In this document: piece by piece, positions 5,226 to 13,200 of the stretch | How positions within the stretch are numbered: position 1 is the stretch's first letter | How the letters are laid out: each line of letters opens with the position of its first letter | NCBI GenBank assembly: GCA_013695295.1 | Contig: JACDAS010000033.1 | Span: 1 to 16,103, forward strand | Direction of reading: 5' to 3' | Source of the DNA: Actinomycetota bacterium | GTDB lineage: Bacteria; Actinomycetota; Thermoleophilia; Gaiellales; Gaiellaceae | Length of the DNA stretch: 16,103 nt | Position numbers and translations under genes: made by a program | Notes under the pieces: generated by a model | Databases searched by the model: none | The model's input: only the letters and a program-made list of their open reading frames with translations | Told to the model about the DNA's origin: nothing

Positions 5226-6763
5226 CCCGCGTCGTCGGCGGCCTCCCAGCCCGGGGTCAGCTCGCGGCGGAGCAGGAGCTCGACGAGCGCCTCGGACGCT
5301 CCGTCCCGGACGAGGGACGCGGCCTGCAGCGCCCGCACGAGTAACCACACCTGGCGCCGGCCGTGCAGCGCGGCCCACTCAGGCTCCTCCAGGCAGCGCC
5401 TGAGTCGCGGCTCGAGGCGGGAGAGCGCCGAGTCGACGCGCCCGTCGGCGCCGGCGAGCCGCCCCAGCACCGCCTCGAGCGCGTCCAGCCGGGCCAGATC
5501 GCGCAGCACCTGGGCGCAGAGCACGTTGTGCGTCCCCTCCCAGCTCTCGAAGACGAGCGAGTCGCGAAGCAGGCGCGGCAGCGGTGAGAAGTCCTCGACC
5601 GTGCCGTTGCCGCCGAGCGCCTCGATGCCGCGGCGGGCCACATGCGTCCCGGCGAGCGCCGTCACGAACTTGTTCGCGCTGACGAGGATCCGGAAGCAGG
5701 TCGCCTCCCGGGGGTCCGGCGAGTCGACGAGGTCGGTTACCGCAAGCGTCGAGGCGAGGGCGGCGGCCTCCTCGACACGCATCACCGCGAGGTTCTCCCG
5801 CACGAGCGGAAAGTCCGCGAGCCGCTGCCCGAACGCCGTGCGATGTGCGGCGAACGAGGAGGCCTCCAGGTAGGCCCGGCGCATCAGGCCCGCCGAGCCG
5901 AGAGCGTTCAGCCAGCGCGAGGTGTTGAGCACGACGCCCGCGGCGATGCGGAAGCCGTCCTCGAGCGCCCCGATCGGGTACGCCTGCGCTCCGGCGAATT
6001 CGATCTCGCCGGTGGCGAGGGCGCGCGTGCCGAGCTTGTCCTTGAGCCGGCGCAGACGGAAGCCGTTCGGGCGTCCGTCCCCGGTGCGCCGCGGCACGAG
6101 AAAGCACCCGATGCCGCGCGTCCCGGGCGGCGCCCCCTCCGGGCGGGCGGTGACGAGGAACTGGTCGGCGTCCGCGACCGAGCAGAACCACTTCTCCCCG
6201 GAGATCCGCCAGGCCGCACCCGCGCGCACCGCGCGCGTCCGGTTCGCGCCGACGTCCGAGCCGCCCTGGATCTCCGTCAGGAACTGCGCGCCGCGCTGGC
6301 AGCGGTCGTAGTCAGGCTCGAGAAGCGGCGGCAGAAAGCGCTCCTGCAGCGCCGGCGAGCCGTGGGCGCGGAGCGCGCGGATCAGCCCCGCGGTGCAGGC
6401 GACAGGGCACGCGTGGCCGGCCTCGCCGGCGTGGGCGAGCAGGTAGAAGAGCGCCGCGGACTCGAGCGGCGGCGCGGCGAGCAGGCCGGAGGCCCACACG
6501 GCGCGGCCCGCCTCCGCGTAGGCAGGGTGGAACCGCACCTCCCCGAACTCGAGGCGTGGCCCCTCCCGCTCGAGCGCGAGCACCGCAGGGTCGACCACCT
6601 GCGCCACCACTGCGCCGAACGTCCGCAGGCCCGGCTCGAGCTCGGCCGCCCGCTCGCCGAGCCGTGCCCGTAGGGCCTCCTCGAGGCCCGGCGTCGCGTC
6701 GTAGAAGCTCTGCGGCCGGTCGGCCCGCCAGTGTTCGAGCGCCGCTCGCGCCTCGTCGTTCAC
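5165..6763 (-). CDS. AidB-like acyl-CoA dehydrogenase
   Basis: This is a 532-residue FAD enzyme of the acyl-CoA dehydrogenase superfamily, in the longer AidB/DNA-alkylation-response branch (E. coli AidB is about 540 residues). Landmarks are FLTEIQGGSDVGAN (161-174), WRISGEKWFCSVADADQFLV (185-204), the flavin arginine region AAHRTAFGQRLADFPL (305-320), EALGGNGTVEDFSPLPRLLR (381-400) and SLVFESWEGTHNVL (402-415). E409 in the WEGT motif is the expected catalytic base. The extra C-terminal helical region (about 430-532) is typical of AidB. Whether it dehydrogenates acyl-CoA, or has the DNA-protective role claimed for AidB, cannot be told from sequence. The GTG start at 6763 has only a weak GAG-type ribosome site, so the N-terminus is uncertain. 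It converges on the thioesterase and is divergent from the operon beginning at 7022. Confidence 0.92.
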   Translation of the reverse strand: MNDEARAALEHWRADRPQSFYDATPGLEEALRARLGERAAELEPGLRTFGAVVAQVVDPAVLALEREGPRLEFGEVRFHPAYAEAGRAVWASGLLAAPPLESAALFYLLAHAGEAGHACPVACTAGLIRALRAHGSPALQERFLPPLLEPDYDRCQRGAQFLTEIQGGSDVGANRTRAVRAGAAWRISGEKWFCSVADADQFLVTARPEGAPPGTRGIGCFLVPRRTGDGRPNGFRLRRLKDKLGTRALATGEIEFAGAQAYPIGALEDGFRIAAGVVLNTSRWLNALGSAGLMRRAYLEASSFAAHRTAFGQRLADFPLVRENLAVMRVEEAAALASTLAVTDLVDSPDPREATCFRILVSANKFVTALAGTHVARRGIEALGGNGTVEDFSPLPRLLRDSLVFESWEGTHNVLCAQVLRDLARLDALEAVLGRLAGADGRVDSALSRLEPRLRRCLEEPEWAALHGRRQVWLLVRALQAASLVRDGASEALVELLLRRELTPGWEAADDAGYPGLVEAVLREESGVEAAG

Positions 6764-6789
6764 CGCCGCGCGACTCTACTGCGATCCGG

Positions 6790-7005
6790 GACAATGGGCC
6801 GTGCTCCTTCACGACGCTCGAGCTCAAGGTCGGCTTCCTCCGGCCCTTCTGGACCGGGCTGCTCACGGCACGGGCGAGCATGATCGAGCGCGGCCGGACC
6901 GTCGGTCTCGTCGAGTGCCGGGTCGCCGGCCCCGACGAGCGCCTCGTCGCTCACGCGACCAGCACCTGCATGGTCCTCCGTGGCGATGCGGCGAGCGGAC
7001 GCTGA
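6790..7005 (+). pseudogene. 3' remnant of a PaaI-type thioesterase
   Basis: In one plus-strand frame ending at the TGA 7003-7005 there is an unmistakable C-terminal half of a PaaI-family hotdog thioesterase: FTTLELKVGFLRPFWTGLLT, then ARASMIERGRTVGLVEC and LVAHATSTCMVL. The N-terminal half, which should carry the HGG motif and the catalytic Asp/Glu helix, is absent. Upstream the same frame runs into the antisense strand of the dehydrogenase gene and becomes Arg/Pro/Ala-rich shadow. No credible start codon or ribosome site lies between 6764 and the first recognisable residue. The simplest reading is a gene truncated at its 5' end by a deletion or rearrangement whose junction lies near 6763-6800. 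A short unrelated translation starting at an internal ATG cannot be excluded. The left boundary is approximate. Confidence 0.65.
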
Positions 7006-7021
7006 GGAGTAGGCTCCGCGC

Positions 7022-8161
7022 GTGCGGCTGACGGACACTCCCGAGGAGGCCGCCTTCAGGGCCGAGGTGCGCGCCTGGCTTGCGGCGAACATCCCGACCG
7101 AGCTAGCGCGGGGACATCCGCGCGAGGACGTCGAGGCCGCGCGCGCCTGGAGCCGGAAGCTCGGCGAGGCGGGCTACGCCGGGCTAACCTGGCCCGAGGA
7201 GTTCGGCGGCGGCGGGGCGCCCTACAGCCACCAGGCGATCTTCCTCGAGGAGGCCGCGCGCGCCGGGGCGCCGCAGCATCTGGGCGTGATCGGCCTCGGC
7301 ATGGCCGGCCCGACGATCATCGCGCACGGGAGCGACGAGCAGAAGGGCCGCTATCTGTCCCGGATCCTGAGCGCCGAGGAGATCTGGTGCCAGGGCTTCT
7401 CCGAGCCCGGCGCGGGTTCGGACCTCGCGAGCGTGCGCACGCGCGCCGACCGTCGCGACGGACACTTCGTCGTCAACGGCCAGAAGGTGTGGTCCTCATT
7501 CGCCCACATCGCGGACTGGTGCCTCCTCATCACCCGGAGCGATTCGGAGTCGCAGCTCCATTCCGGGCTCACCTACCTGCTCGTCGACATGCACGCGCCG
7601 GGCGTCGAGGTGCGCCCGCTGCGGCAGATCACGGGCGAGGCGGAGTTCAACGAGATCTTCTTCACGGACGTCCAGGTGCCGGTCGAGAACGTGATCGGCG
7701 ATGTCGGCCAGGGCTGGTCGGTTGCGATGACCACCTTGCTCCACGAGCGCGGGACGCTCGGCTTCGCTCTGACGGGCGCGCTCGAGAACGCGGTCCAGAA
7801 GCTGATCGCGCTCGCACGCGAGCGCGGCGTCCGCGACCCGGGCCTCCGCGAGCGGATCGCGCGCGAGTGGATCGAGCTCCAGGCGCTGAAGCTGACCAAC
7901 TACCGCTCCCTCGCGACCCTGGTCCAGACCGGGATCCCCGGCCCCGAGGGCTCTGGGGCAAAGCTCTGGTGGTCGGAGGCGAACCAGCGGCTGACGAAGC
8001 TCGCGCTCGAGCTGCTCGGGCCCGAGGCCCAGCTCGCCGGCGAGAGCGAGTGGCAGCACCTCCAGCTCCGAAGTCGCGGCAACACGATCGAGGCGGGGAC
8101 CTCCGAGATCCTCCGAAACATCGTCGCCGAGCGCGTCCTCGGCCTGCCCCGAAGCCGCTGA
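7022..8161 (+). CDS. Acyl-CoA dehydrogenase, probable catalytic subunit of a heteromeric pair
   Basis: This 379-residue flavoprotein introduces the 2,3 double bond in an acyl-CoA. All three domains are present: N-terminal helices with GLTWPEEFGG (54-63), the middle beta domain with CQGFSEPGAGSDLASVRT (123-140) and VNGQKVWSSFAHIADW (151-166), and the C-terminal helices ending IEAGTSEILRNIVAERVLGL. The usual C-terminal YEGT glutamate position is not kept (the residue before GTS is Ala). E242 in LLHERG sits where isovaleryl-CoA dehydrogenase and FadE26-type subunits carry theirs, so it is the likely base. The next gene overlaps by one base (TGATG) and encodes a second, shorter dehydrogenase, as in FadE26/27-type alpha2beta2 enzymes. 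The start is GTG; a GAGGAG sits twelve bases upstream, a little far. It is the first gene of a five-gene operon. Confidence 0.93.
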   Translation: MRLTDTPEEAAFRAEVRAWLAANIPTELARGHPREDVEAARAWSRKLGEAGYAGLTWPEEFGGGGAPYSHQAIFLEEAARAGAPQHLGVIGLGMAGPTIIAHGSDEQKGRYLSRILSAEEIWCQGFSEPGAGSDLASVRTRADRRDGHFVVNGQKVWSSFAHIADWCLLITRSDSESQLHSGLTYLLVDMHAPGVEVRPLRQITGEAEFNEIFFTDVQVPVENVIGDVGQGWSVAMTTLLHERGTLGFALTGALENAVQKLIALARERGVRDPGLRERIAREWIELQALKLTNYRSLATLVQTGIPGPEGSGAKLWWSEANQRLTKLALELLGPEAQLAGESEWQHLQLRSRGNTIEAGTSEILRNIVAERVLGLPRSR

Positions 8162-9096
8162 TGGACTTCGCCTTCACACCCGACCAGCAGGAGCTACGCG
8201 ATGCTGCGCGATCCTTCCTCGCCGAGCGCTACCCGGCCGAGCGGGTGGCCGAGCTGGCCGAGTCGGACGCCGGCTGGGATCCCGGCTCCTGGCGGGAGCT
8301 GGCTGAGCTCGGCTGGCTCGGGGTGACGATCTCCGAGGAGCGCGGCGGCGCCGGCCTCGGCTCGGTCGAGCAGGCGATCCTCTTCGAGGAGCTCGGCCGC
8401 GCGCTCTACCCTGGCCCGTACTTCTCGACGGTCGCGCTTGCCCTGCCGGCGCTCGGGCCGGAGGAGCAGGCCCGCGTCGCCGCCGGTGAGGCGCGGTGGT
8501 CGGCCGAGGTGGACGGTCTCGTCCCGGACCTCGCGCTCGTCGAGCGCGTCGTCACCGACCAGGGCGCCGCCCCCGCCGAGGGCGAGACGCTCGAGACGAC
8601 GGATTCCACCCGCCGCCTCGGCAGGCTCGCCCCGGGCGCGCGAGACCCGCTCCCCGGGAGTGTCGACCGAGCCCGGGCATTCACGGCGCTCGCGGCCGAG
8701 GCGGTCGGGATCGCGGGACGCGTGCTCGAGTGGGCAATCGAGCACGCGCGGACGCGGGAGCAATTCGGACGGCCGATCGGCGTCTACCAGGCGATCTCGC
8801 ACCCCCTCGCCGACACCTACGTCGAGGCCGAGCTGGCACGCTCGCTGGCCTACTGGGCCGCCTGGTCGCTCGACGAGGACGCGGCGCAGGCGCCCGTCGC
8901 GGCCGCCGCGGCGAAGTCGTTCGCTGCCGAGGCCGCGGTCGCCGCGTGCGAGCGCTCGATCCAGGTGCACGGCGGGATCGGCTTCACCTGGGAGCACCCG
9001 CTGCACCGCTACTACAAGCGGGCGCAGTGGATCGAGTCGTTCGGCGGCTTTCCCGCGGCGCAACGGGCCGAGGTCGCCGCCGCGCTCCTCGACTGA
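8161..9096 (+). CDS. Short acyl-CoA dehydrogenase, probable non-catalytic partner subunit
   Basis: This is a 311-residue protein of the same superfamily as its upstream neighbour. The N-terminal helical domain is normal, with GWLGVTISEERGGAGLGSVE (51-70). The C-terminal domain is normal too: HARTREQFGRPIGVYQAI (195-212) supplies the flavin arginine region, and VHGGIGFTWEHPLHRYYKRA (269-288) is the conserved late helix. Between them the middle beta domain, normally over 100 residues, is only about 60 (roughly 108-168) and lacks the usual flavin and substrate loops. Such paired, shortened subunits are known in alpha2beta2 dehydrogenases that act on bulky substrates such as steroid side chains, where one subunit gives structure and part of the FAD site. 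This reading is inference. Translation is coupled to the previous gene through TGATG. Confidence 0.9.
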   Translation: MDFAFTPDQQELRDAARSFLAERYPAERVAELAESDAGWDPGSWRELAELGWLGVTISEERGGAGLGSVEQAILFEELGRALYPGPYFSTVALALPALGPEEQARVAAGEARWSAEVDGLVPDLALVERVVTDQGAAPAEGETLETTDSTRRLGRLAPGARDPLPGSVDRARAFTALAAEAVGIAGRVLEWAIEHARTREQFGRPIGVYQAISHPLADTYVEAELARSLAYWAAWSLDEDAAQAPVAAAAAKSFAAEAAVAACERSIQVHGGIGFTWEHPLHRYYKRAQWIESFGGFPAAQRAEVAAALLD

Positions 9097-9098
9097 AA

Positions 9099-9902
9099 TT
9101 GAGGACCGTTCTCGTCACGGGCGCGTCGTCGGGGATCGGAGCCGCCTGCGCCCGGCGCCTCGCCCGGCACGGCTGGCGGGTGCTCGCGGGCGTCCGTAGG
9201 CCGGGCGACGCGCCCGAAGGGACGGAGGAGGTGTTGCTCGACGTGACCGACGCGGGGGCGATCGAGGCCGCAGCGGCCGGCGTCGAGCGCCTCGAAGGTC
9301 TGGTCAACAACGCCGGGATCGCTGTGGCGGCGCCGCTCGAGCTCTTGCCGCCGGCCGAGCTTCGACGCCAGCTGGAGGTGAACCTCGTCGGGCAGCTGGC
9401 CGTCACCCAGGCCTTCCTGCCCGCGATCCGCGGCGCGCGCGGGCGGATCGTGTTCGTCGGCTCGATCGCCGGTCGGAGCGCCCTGCCCTTCCTCGGGGCC
9501 TACGCGATGTCGAAGTTCGCGCTCGAGGCCCTCTCGGACTCGCTCCGCCTCGAGCTCACACCCGACGGGATCGCCGTCTCGATCGTCGAGCCCGGCACGA
9601 TCGCGACACCCATCTGGTCGAAGCCGCAGCCGCTCGCCGATGCGCTGCCCGCCGAGGGGCTCGCGCGCTACGGACCCCGGCTCGAGGCCTTCCGCGCCCT
9701 GGCGGCAGCGCGCGCGGCGAAGGCGGCCCCGACCGACTCCGTCGTGCACGCGGTCGAGCACGCGCTGACGGCCACGCGCCCGCGCACCCGCTACCTGGTC
9801 GGCCGGGACGCGCGTCTCAGAGCCGCGATCGAGCGCCTCCCCGACCGGCTGCGCGACCGTGCGCTGCAGCGGGTCCTGTTCGGCCCGCGCGAGGCGCCGT
9901 AG
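9099..9902 (+). CDS. Classical SDR oxidoreductase (retinol dehydrogenase-like)
   Basis: This 267-residue protein has the full classical SDR set. The cofactor loop TGASSGIG is at 7-14 and NNAG at 70-73. The tetrad is N95, S122, Y135 and K139 (GAYAMSKFALEALSDSLRLE, 133-152), followed by IVEPGTIATPIW (162-173). A basic stretch after the second strand (GVRRPGD, 31-37) favours NADP(H). The tail is Arg/Ala-rich and longer than in FabG, as in retinol-dehydrogenase-like members. The only in-frame start near the family N-terminus is TTG at 9099, two bases after the previous stop, without a clear Shine-Dalgarno, so reinitiation is likely. Within this operon a plausible job is oxidising a hydroxyl group on the acyl substrate, but the substrate is not shown by the sequence. 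Confidence 0.9.
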   Translation: MRTVLVTGASSGIGAACARRLARHGWRVLAGVRRPGDAPEGTEEVLLDVTDAGAIEAAAAGVERLEGLVNNAGIAVAAPLELLPPAELRRQLEVNLVGQLAVTQAFLPAIRGARGRIVFVGSIAGRSALPFLGAYAMSKFALEALSDSLRLELTPDGIAVSIVEPGTIATPIWSKPQPLADALPAEGLARYGPRLEAFRALAAARAAKAAPTDSVVHAVEHALTATRPRTRYLVGRDARLRAAIERLPDRLRDRALQRVLFGPREAP

Positions 9903-9933
9903 AGTTCAGGGGCCAAATCGAGGAGGAGAGACG

Positions 9934-10341
9934 ATGGGATTCACATTCGGTTCCCTGGACGACCTGGCCGAGGGCGAGGGGTACGGCTTCCGCAAGGTTC
10001 GCCGGGCCCTCGGAGTGACCGCCTTCGGCGTCAACGGCCTCGTCTACCCCGCCGGCTACGAGGGAGTCTGGCACTACCACGACACGCAGGACGAGCTCTA
10101 CTTCGTCCACGCGGGCACGGCACGGGTCGAGGTCGACGGCGAGACCCGGGAGCTCGCGCCCGGTGGCCTGTTCCATTGCGAGTCGACGACTCCGCGCCGG
10201 CTCTCGAACGCCGGAGAGGAGGACCTCGTGCTCCTGGTCGTCGGCGGCAAGGGCGGCTACGTCGGGCGTGACGGGCACCTCGTGAACGCCGAGGATCTGC
10301 AGAAGCGGATCGACCTCTCGCAGGGGAGGACCGGCGCGTGA
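9934..10341 (+). CDS. Single-domain cupin protein
   Basis: This 135-residue protein is one small beta-barrel. Cupin motif 1 is clear: GVWHYHDTQDELYFVHAG (44-61) gives the metal ligands H47, H49 and E54. In motif 2 (ELAPGGLFHCESTTPRRLSN, 73-92) the usual histidine four residues before the asparagine is R88, so the fourth ligand is replaced. Many single-domain cupins of unknown function have such an arginine; these may bind metal weakly, or use the pocket for a small ligand. An excellent ribosome site, AGGAGG at 9921-9926, lies seven bases before the ATG. The stop overlaps the GTG of the ligase by four bases, which ties this protein to acyl activation. No reaction can be assigned. Confidence 0.88.
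   Translation: MGFTFGSLDDLAEGEGYGFRKVRRALGVTAFGVNGLVYPAGYEGVWHYHDTQDELYFVHAGTARVEVDGETRELAPGGLFHCESTTPRRLSNAGEEDLVLLVVGGKGGYVGRDGHLVNAEDLQKRIDLSQGRTGA
10325..10329 (+). promoter_or_regulatory. Ribosome binding site that selects the GTG start of the ligase
   Basis: GGAGG at 10325-10329 is eight bases before the GTG at 10338. The alternative ATGs at 10350 and 10353 have only GGGG three or four bases away, so the GTG is preferred. Confidence 0.65.
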
Positions 10342-11942
10342 AGGGGCTGATGATGGACTACCAGCTGACGCTGCCGACGTTTCTCCGCCGCGCGGAGACC
10401 TACTTCCCGGACAAGCAAATCGTCACCCGTCTGCCGGACCGGAGCTTCCACCGCTACACCTACCGAGACCTCGGCCGCCGCTCGCGCCAGCTCGCCGTTG
10501 CCCTGCAGAAGCTCGGCCTCGAGCGCGGAGACCGCGTCGCCACCCTCTGCTGGAACCACTACCAGCACAACGAGTGCTACCTCGGCATCCCCTGCGGGGG
10601 TTTCGTGCTCCACACCCTGAACCTCCGCCTGCACCCTGCCGACCTCGCCTACATCGCAAGCCACGCAGGCGACCGCGCCGTCGTCGTCGATCGGGCCCTC
10701 CTCCCCCTGCTCGAGCAGTTCCGCGGCGAGACGCCGATCGAGCACGTGCTCGTCGTGGAGGACTCCTACGAGGAGCTGCTCGCGACTGCCGATCCGGACG
10801 AGTGGCGGGACCCCGAGCTCGACGAGAACGAGGCGGCGGCGATGTGCTACACGAGCGGCACGACCGGGCGGCCGAAGGGCGTCGTCTACTCGCATCGCTC
10901 GACGGTCCTGCACACGCTCGGAGTCGCCTCGGGCGCGCCGCTCGGACTGGCGCTCTCCGAGGAGGACGTCTTCCTGCCGGTCGTCCCGATGTTCCACGCG
11001 AACGCCTGGGGCTACCCCTACCTCGCTGCGATGATGGGCGCGAACCTCGTCTACCCGGGCCCTCACCTGGACGGCGAGAGCCTGCTCGACGCCTTCGTGC
11101 AGGAACGGGTCACGTGGACGGCCGGAGTGCCGACGATCTGGCTCGGGATCCTCGCCCAGCTCGACGCGAACCCGGGCAAGTGGGACCTCTCGCACATGAA
11201 GGGGATGCTGATCGGCGGCTCGGCACCCCCCCGGGCGATGATCGACGCCTTCAAGCAGCGACACGGGCTGAACGTCGTCCACGGCTGGGGGATGACCGAG
11301 ACCTCTCCGGTCGCGTCCGTCTCCGACCTGCCCGGCGACCTCCGGCACGCGGACTGGGAGAAGCAGCTCGACTACATCTCCCTCCAGGGGCTGCCGCTGC
11401 CCTTCGTCGAGCTGCGCGCACGCGACTCGGAGGGCAAGGACGTCCCCTGGGACGACCGGACGATGGGCGAGCTCGAGATCCGGGGACCGTGGGTCGCCTC
11501 GGGCTACTACGAGACTCCGGAGCAGGCCGATCGATGGACCGAGGACGGCTGGTTCAAGACGGGGGACATCGTCACGCTGCACCCGGACGGGTTCATCCAC
11601 ATCCAGGACCGCACGAAGGACGTGATCAAGTCGGGCGGCGAGTGGATCTCCTCGGTCGAGTTGGAGAACGCGCTGATGGGCCATCCGGCCGTCGCCGAGG
11701 CGGCGGTGATCGGAATCCCCGACGAGAAGTGGTTCGAGCGCCCGCTCGGTGTGGTCGTCATGCGCCCGGGCCAGAGCGCGAGCCCGGAGGAGCTCCGCGA
11801 GTTCCTGGCGCCGAACTTCGCGAAGTGGTGGCTCCCGGACCGCTTCGAGGTGGTGGAGGCGATTCCGAAGACCGGCGTCGGCAAGTTCAAGAAGACCGAG
11901 CTCCGCGAGATGTTCGTCGATGCTCCGGCGCAGGCCACCTGA
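10338..11942 (+). CDS. Fatty-acid/carboxylic-acid CoA ligase (acyl-AMP-forming, FadD-type)
   Basis: This 534-residue ANL-superfamily enzyme forms an acyl-CoA from a carboxylic acid, ATP and CoA through an acyl-adenylate. Core motifs occur in order: the phosphate loop CYTSGTTGRPKGVVYSH (170-186), MFHANAWGYPY (218-228), GWGMTETSP (316-324), WFKTGD (405-410) and DRTKDVIKSGGEWISSVELE (424-443). The C-terminal KTGVGKFKK (511-519) supplies K516 as the adenylation lysine. It resembles medium- to long-chain ligases of the AlkK/FadD type, but chain length cannot be read off. It ends the five-gene operon, supplying the thioester that the two dehydrogenases would oxidise. Its last 56 bases overlap the 3' end of the convergent sensor kinase gene. 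Confidence 0.95.
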   Translation: MKGLMMDYQLTLPTFLRRAETYFPDKQIVTRLPDRSFHRYTYRDLGRRSRQLAVALQKLGLERGDRVATLCWNHYQHNECYLGIPCGGFVLHTLNLRLHPADLAYIASHAGDRAVVVDRALLPLLEQFRGETPIEHVLVVEDSYEELLATADPDEWRDPELDENEAAAMCYTSGTTGRPKGVVYSHRSTVLHTLGVASGAPLGLALSEEDVFLPVVPMFHANAWGYPYLAAMMGANLVYPGPHLDGESLLDAFVQERVTWTAGVPTIWLGILAQLDANPGKWDLSHMKGMLIGGSAPPRAMIDAFKQRHGLNVVHGWGMTETSPVASVSDLPGDLRHADWEKQLDYISLQGLPLPFVELRARDSEGKDVPWDDRTMGELEIRGPWVASGYYETPEQADRWTEDGWFKTGDIVTLHPDGFIHIQDRTKDVIKSGGEWISSVELENALMGHPAVAEAAVIGIPDEKWFERPLGVVVMRPGQSASPEELREFLAPNFAKWWLPDRFEVVEAIPKTGVGKFKKTELREMFVDAPAQAT

Positions 11943-13200
11943 ACGGGCCGCCCGCGCCTTCCGGGTCGCGGCCGGAGCCGGCTCCCACCCCTGCGGTCGG
12001 GTCGGCGTCGGGTACGCGGCCGGGCCGGTCGGCCGCGGGAATCCAGACGACGAACGTGGAGCCCCCTCCCAACCCCGGAAAGACGCAGACGGCGCCCCCG
12101 TGGCGGTCGGCAATCTGGCGCACGATCGCCAGGCCGAGGCCGCTGCCGCCGCCCGGGAAACGCCGGGCGCGGTCGGAGCGCCAGAAGCGGCCGAAGACCC
12201 GCTCGCGGTCCTCCGGCGAGAGCCCCGGCCCTTCGTCGGAGACCGCCAGCCACGCCCAGCCCTCGAGCGAGCCGGTCGAGGCGCGGACGGCTGAGCCCTC
12301 GGGCGCGAGCCGCACCGCGTTGTCGAGCAGGTTCGCGAGCGCCCGCCGCAGCAACTCGCGCTCGCCCTCGACGACCGGTCCGTCGCCAAGGGGGGCTGCA
12401 AGCTCCAGGCTGCGAACCGCCGCCGCCGGGCGGAACTCCTCACGCCCCTCACGAAGCAGCGCGGCCAGATCGACGCGCTCCCGAACGTGGCCGGGCTGCT
12501 CCAGCCGGGCAAGCGCGAGGAGGTCGTCGGTCAGGCGCGCCATCCTGGCGATCGTGCGGGAGATCGCGCTCGCGGCGTCCCGGCGGTGCTCGGGGCTCTG
12601 CTCGACGTCGGCGAGCGCCACCTCGAGGTTCGACTGGATGATCGCGAGCGGGTTTCGGAGCTCGTGGGAGACGTCCGCAACGAACTGCCGTTGAGTCACG
12701 AACGCCGCTTCGAGTCGCTCCAGCATCGAGTCGAAGGTGTCGGCGAGCCGCCTGAGCTCGTCGTCCGGTCCCGGAAGCCGGATCCTCCGGGCGAGGTTGC
12801 TCGCCTGGATCTCGTTCGCCACGGACGTGATCCGGGCAATCGGCGAGAGCACCCGCCCAGCCACGAGCCACCCGACCCCGAGGCTCGCCACGAAGAGCGC
12901 CCCGAGCGAGCCGAGCGCGAACGTCCTCAGGCTCGCGAGCGTGTGCTCGTTCACGCGCCGCTCGAACTCGCGCACGTCGACGAATGCGCGCGGCCCCCGG
13001 TCCGGCGGATCGCCCGGGACTACGACCCTGACCCGTGCGTCGCGCGAGACGGGCTCGTCGCGGAGGCTCAGCGAGAGCCCGAGGTAGAGGGAGACGAGCA
13101 GCGTCGCAGCAAGGGCGAAGAGGAGCCCCGAGTAGAGGAGAGTCAGGCGCGCGCGGACGGATCTCGTCCACTGCGGGAGTCGGGGGCCAGGCAGGGTCAC
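11887..13200 (-). CDS. HAMP-domain sensor histidine kinase
   Basis: This 437-residue membrane kinase senses an unknown signal and phosphorylates the response regulator encoded just upstream. Two membrane segments (about 19-45 and 93-117) enclose a small extracytoplasmic loop of about 47 residues. A HAMP region follows (about 115-168). The dimerisation helix has the H-box FVADVSHELRNPLAII (173-188), with H179 as the phosphoacceptor. The ATPase domain has LLDNAVRLAP (291-300), SDEGPGLSPED (321-331), FGRFWRSD (337-344) and GGGSGLGLAIV (350-360). A Pro/Gly/Arg-rich tail of about 47 residues follows, beyond the usual end, and lies antisense to the ligase 3' end. The GTG start overlaps the regulator stop by four bases. 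The loop is too short for a typical ligand-binding fold. Confidence 0.95.
   Translation of the reverse strand: MTLPGPRLPQWTRSVRARLTLLYSGLLFALAATLLVSLYLGLSLSLRDEPVSRDARVRVVVPGDPPDRGPRAFVDVREFERRVNEHTLASLRTFALGSLGALFVASLGVGWLVAGRVLSPIARITSVANEIQASNLARRIRLPGPDDELRRLADTFDSMLERLEAAFVTQRQFVADVSHELRNPLAIIQSNLEVALADVEQSPEHRRDAASAISRTIARMARLTDDLLALARLEQPGHVRERVDLAALLREGREEFRPAAAVRSLELAAPLGDGPVVEGERELLRRALANLLDNAVRLAPEGSAVRASTGSLEGWAWLAVSDEGPGLSPEDRERVFGRFWRSDRARRFPGGGSGLGLAIVRQIADRHGGAVCVFPGLGGGSTFVVWIPAADRPGRVPDADPTAGVGAGSGRDPEGAGGPFRWPAPEHRRTSRGARSS

Noticed and set aside
6801..7031. 76-codon plus-strand frame
   Set aside because: It is a shifted frame of the PaaI remnant and overlaps the start of the acyl-CoA dehydrogenase; its composition is Arg-rich shadow.
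10257..12512. 751-codon minus-strand open frame across the ligase
   Set aside because: No recognisable motif apart from kinase DNA read out of frame; it is a by-product of high GC, and the opposite strand has a complete FadD-type ligase.
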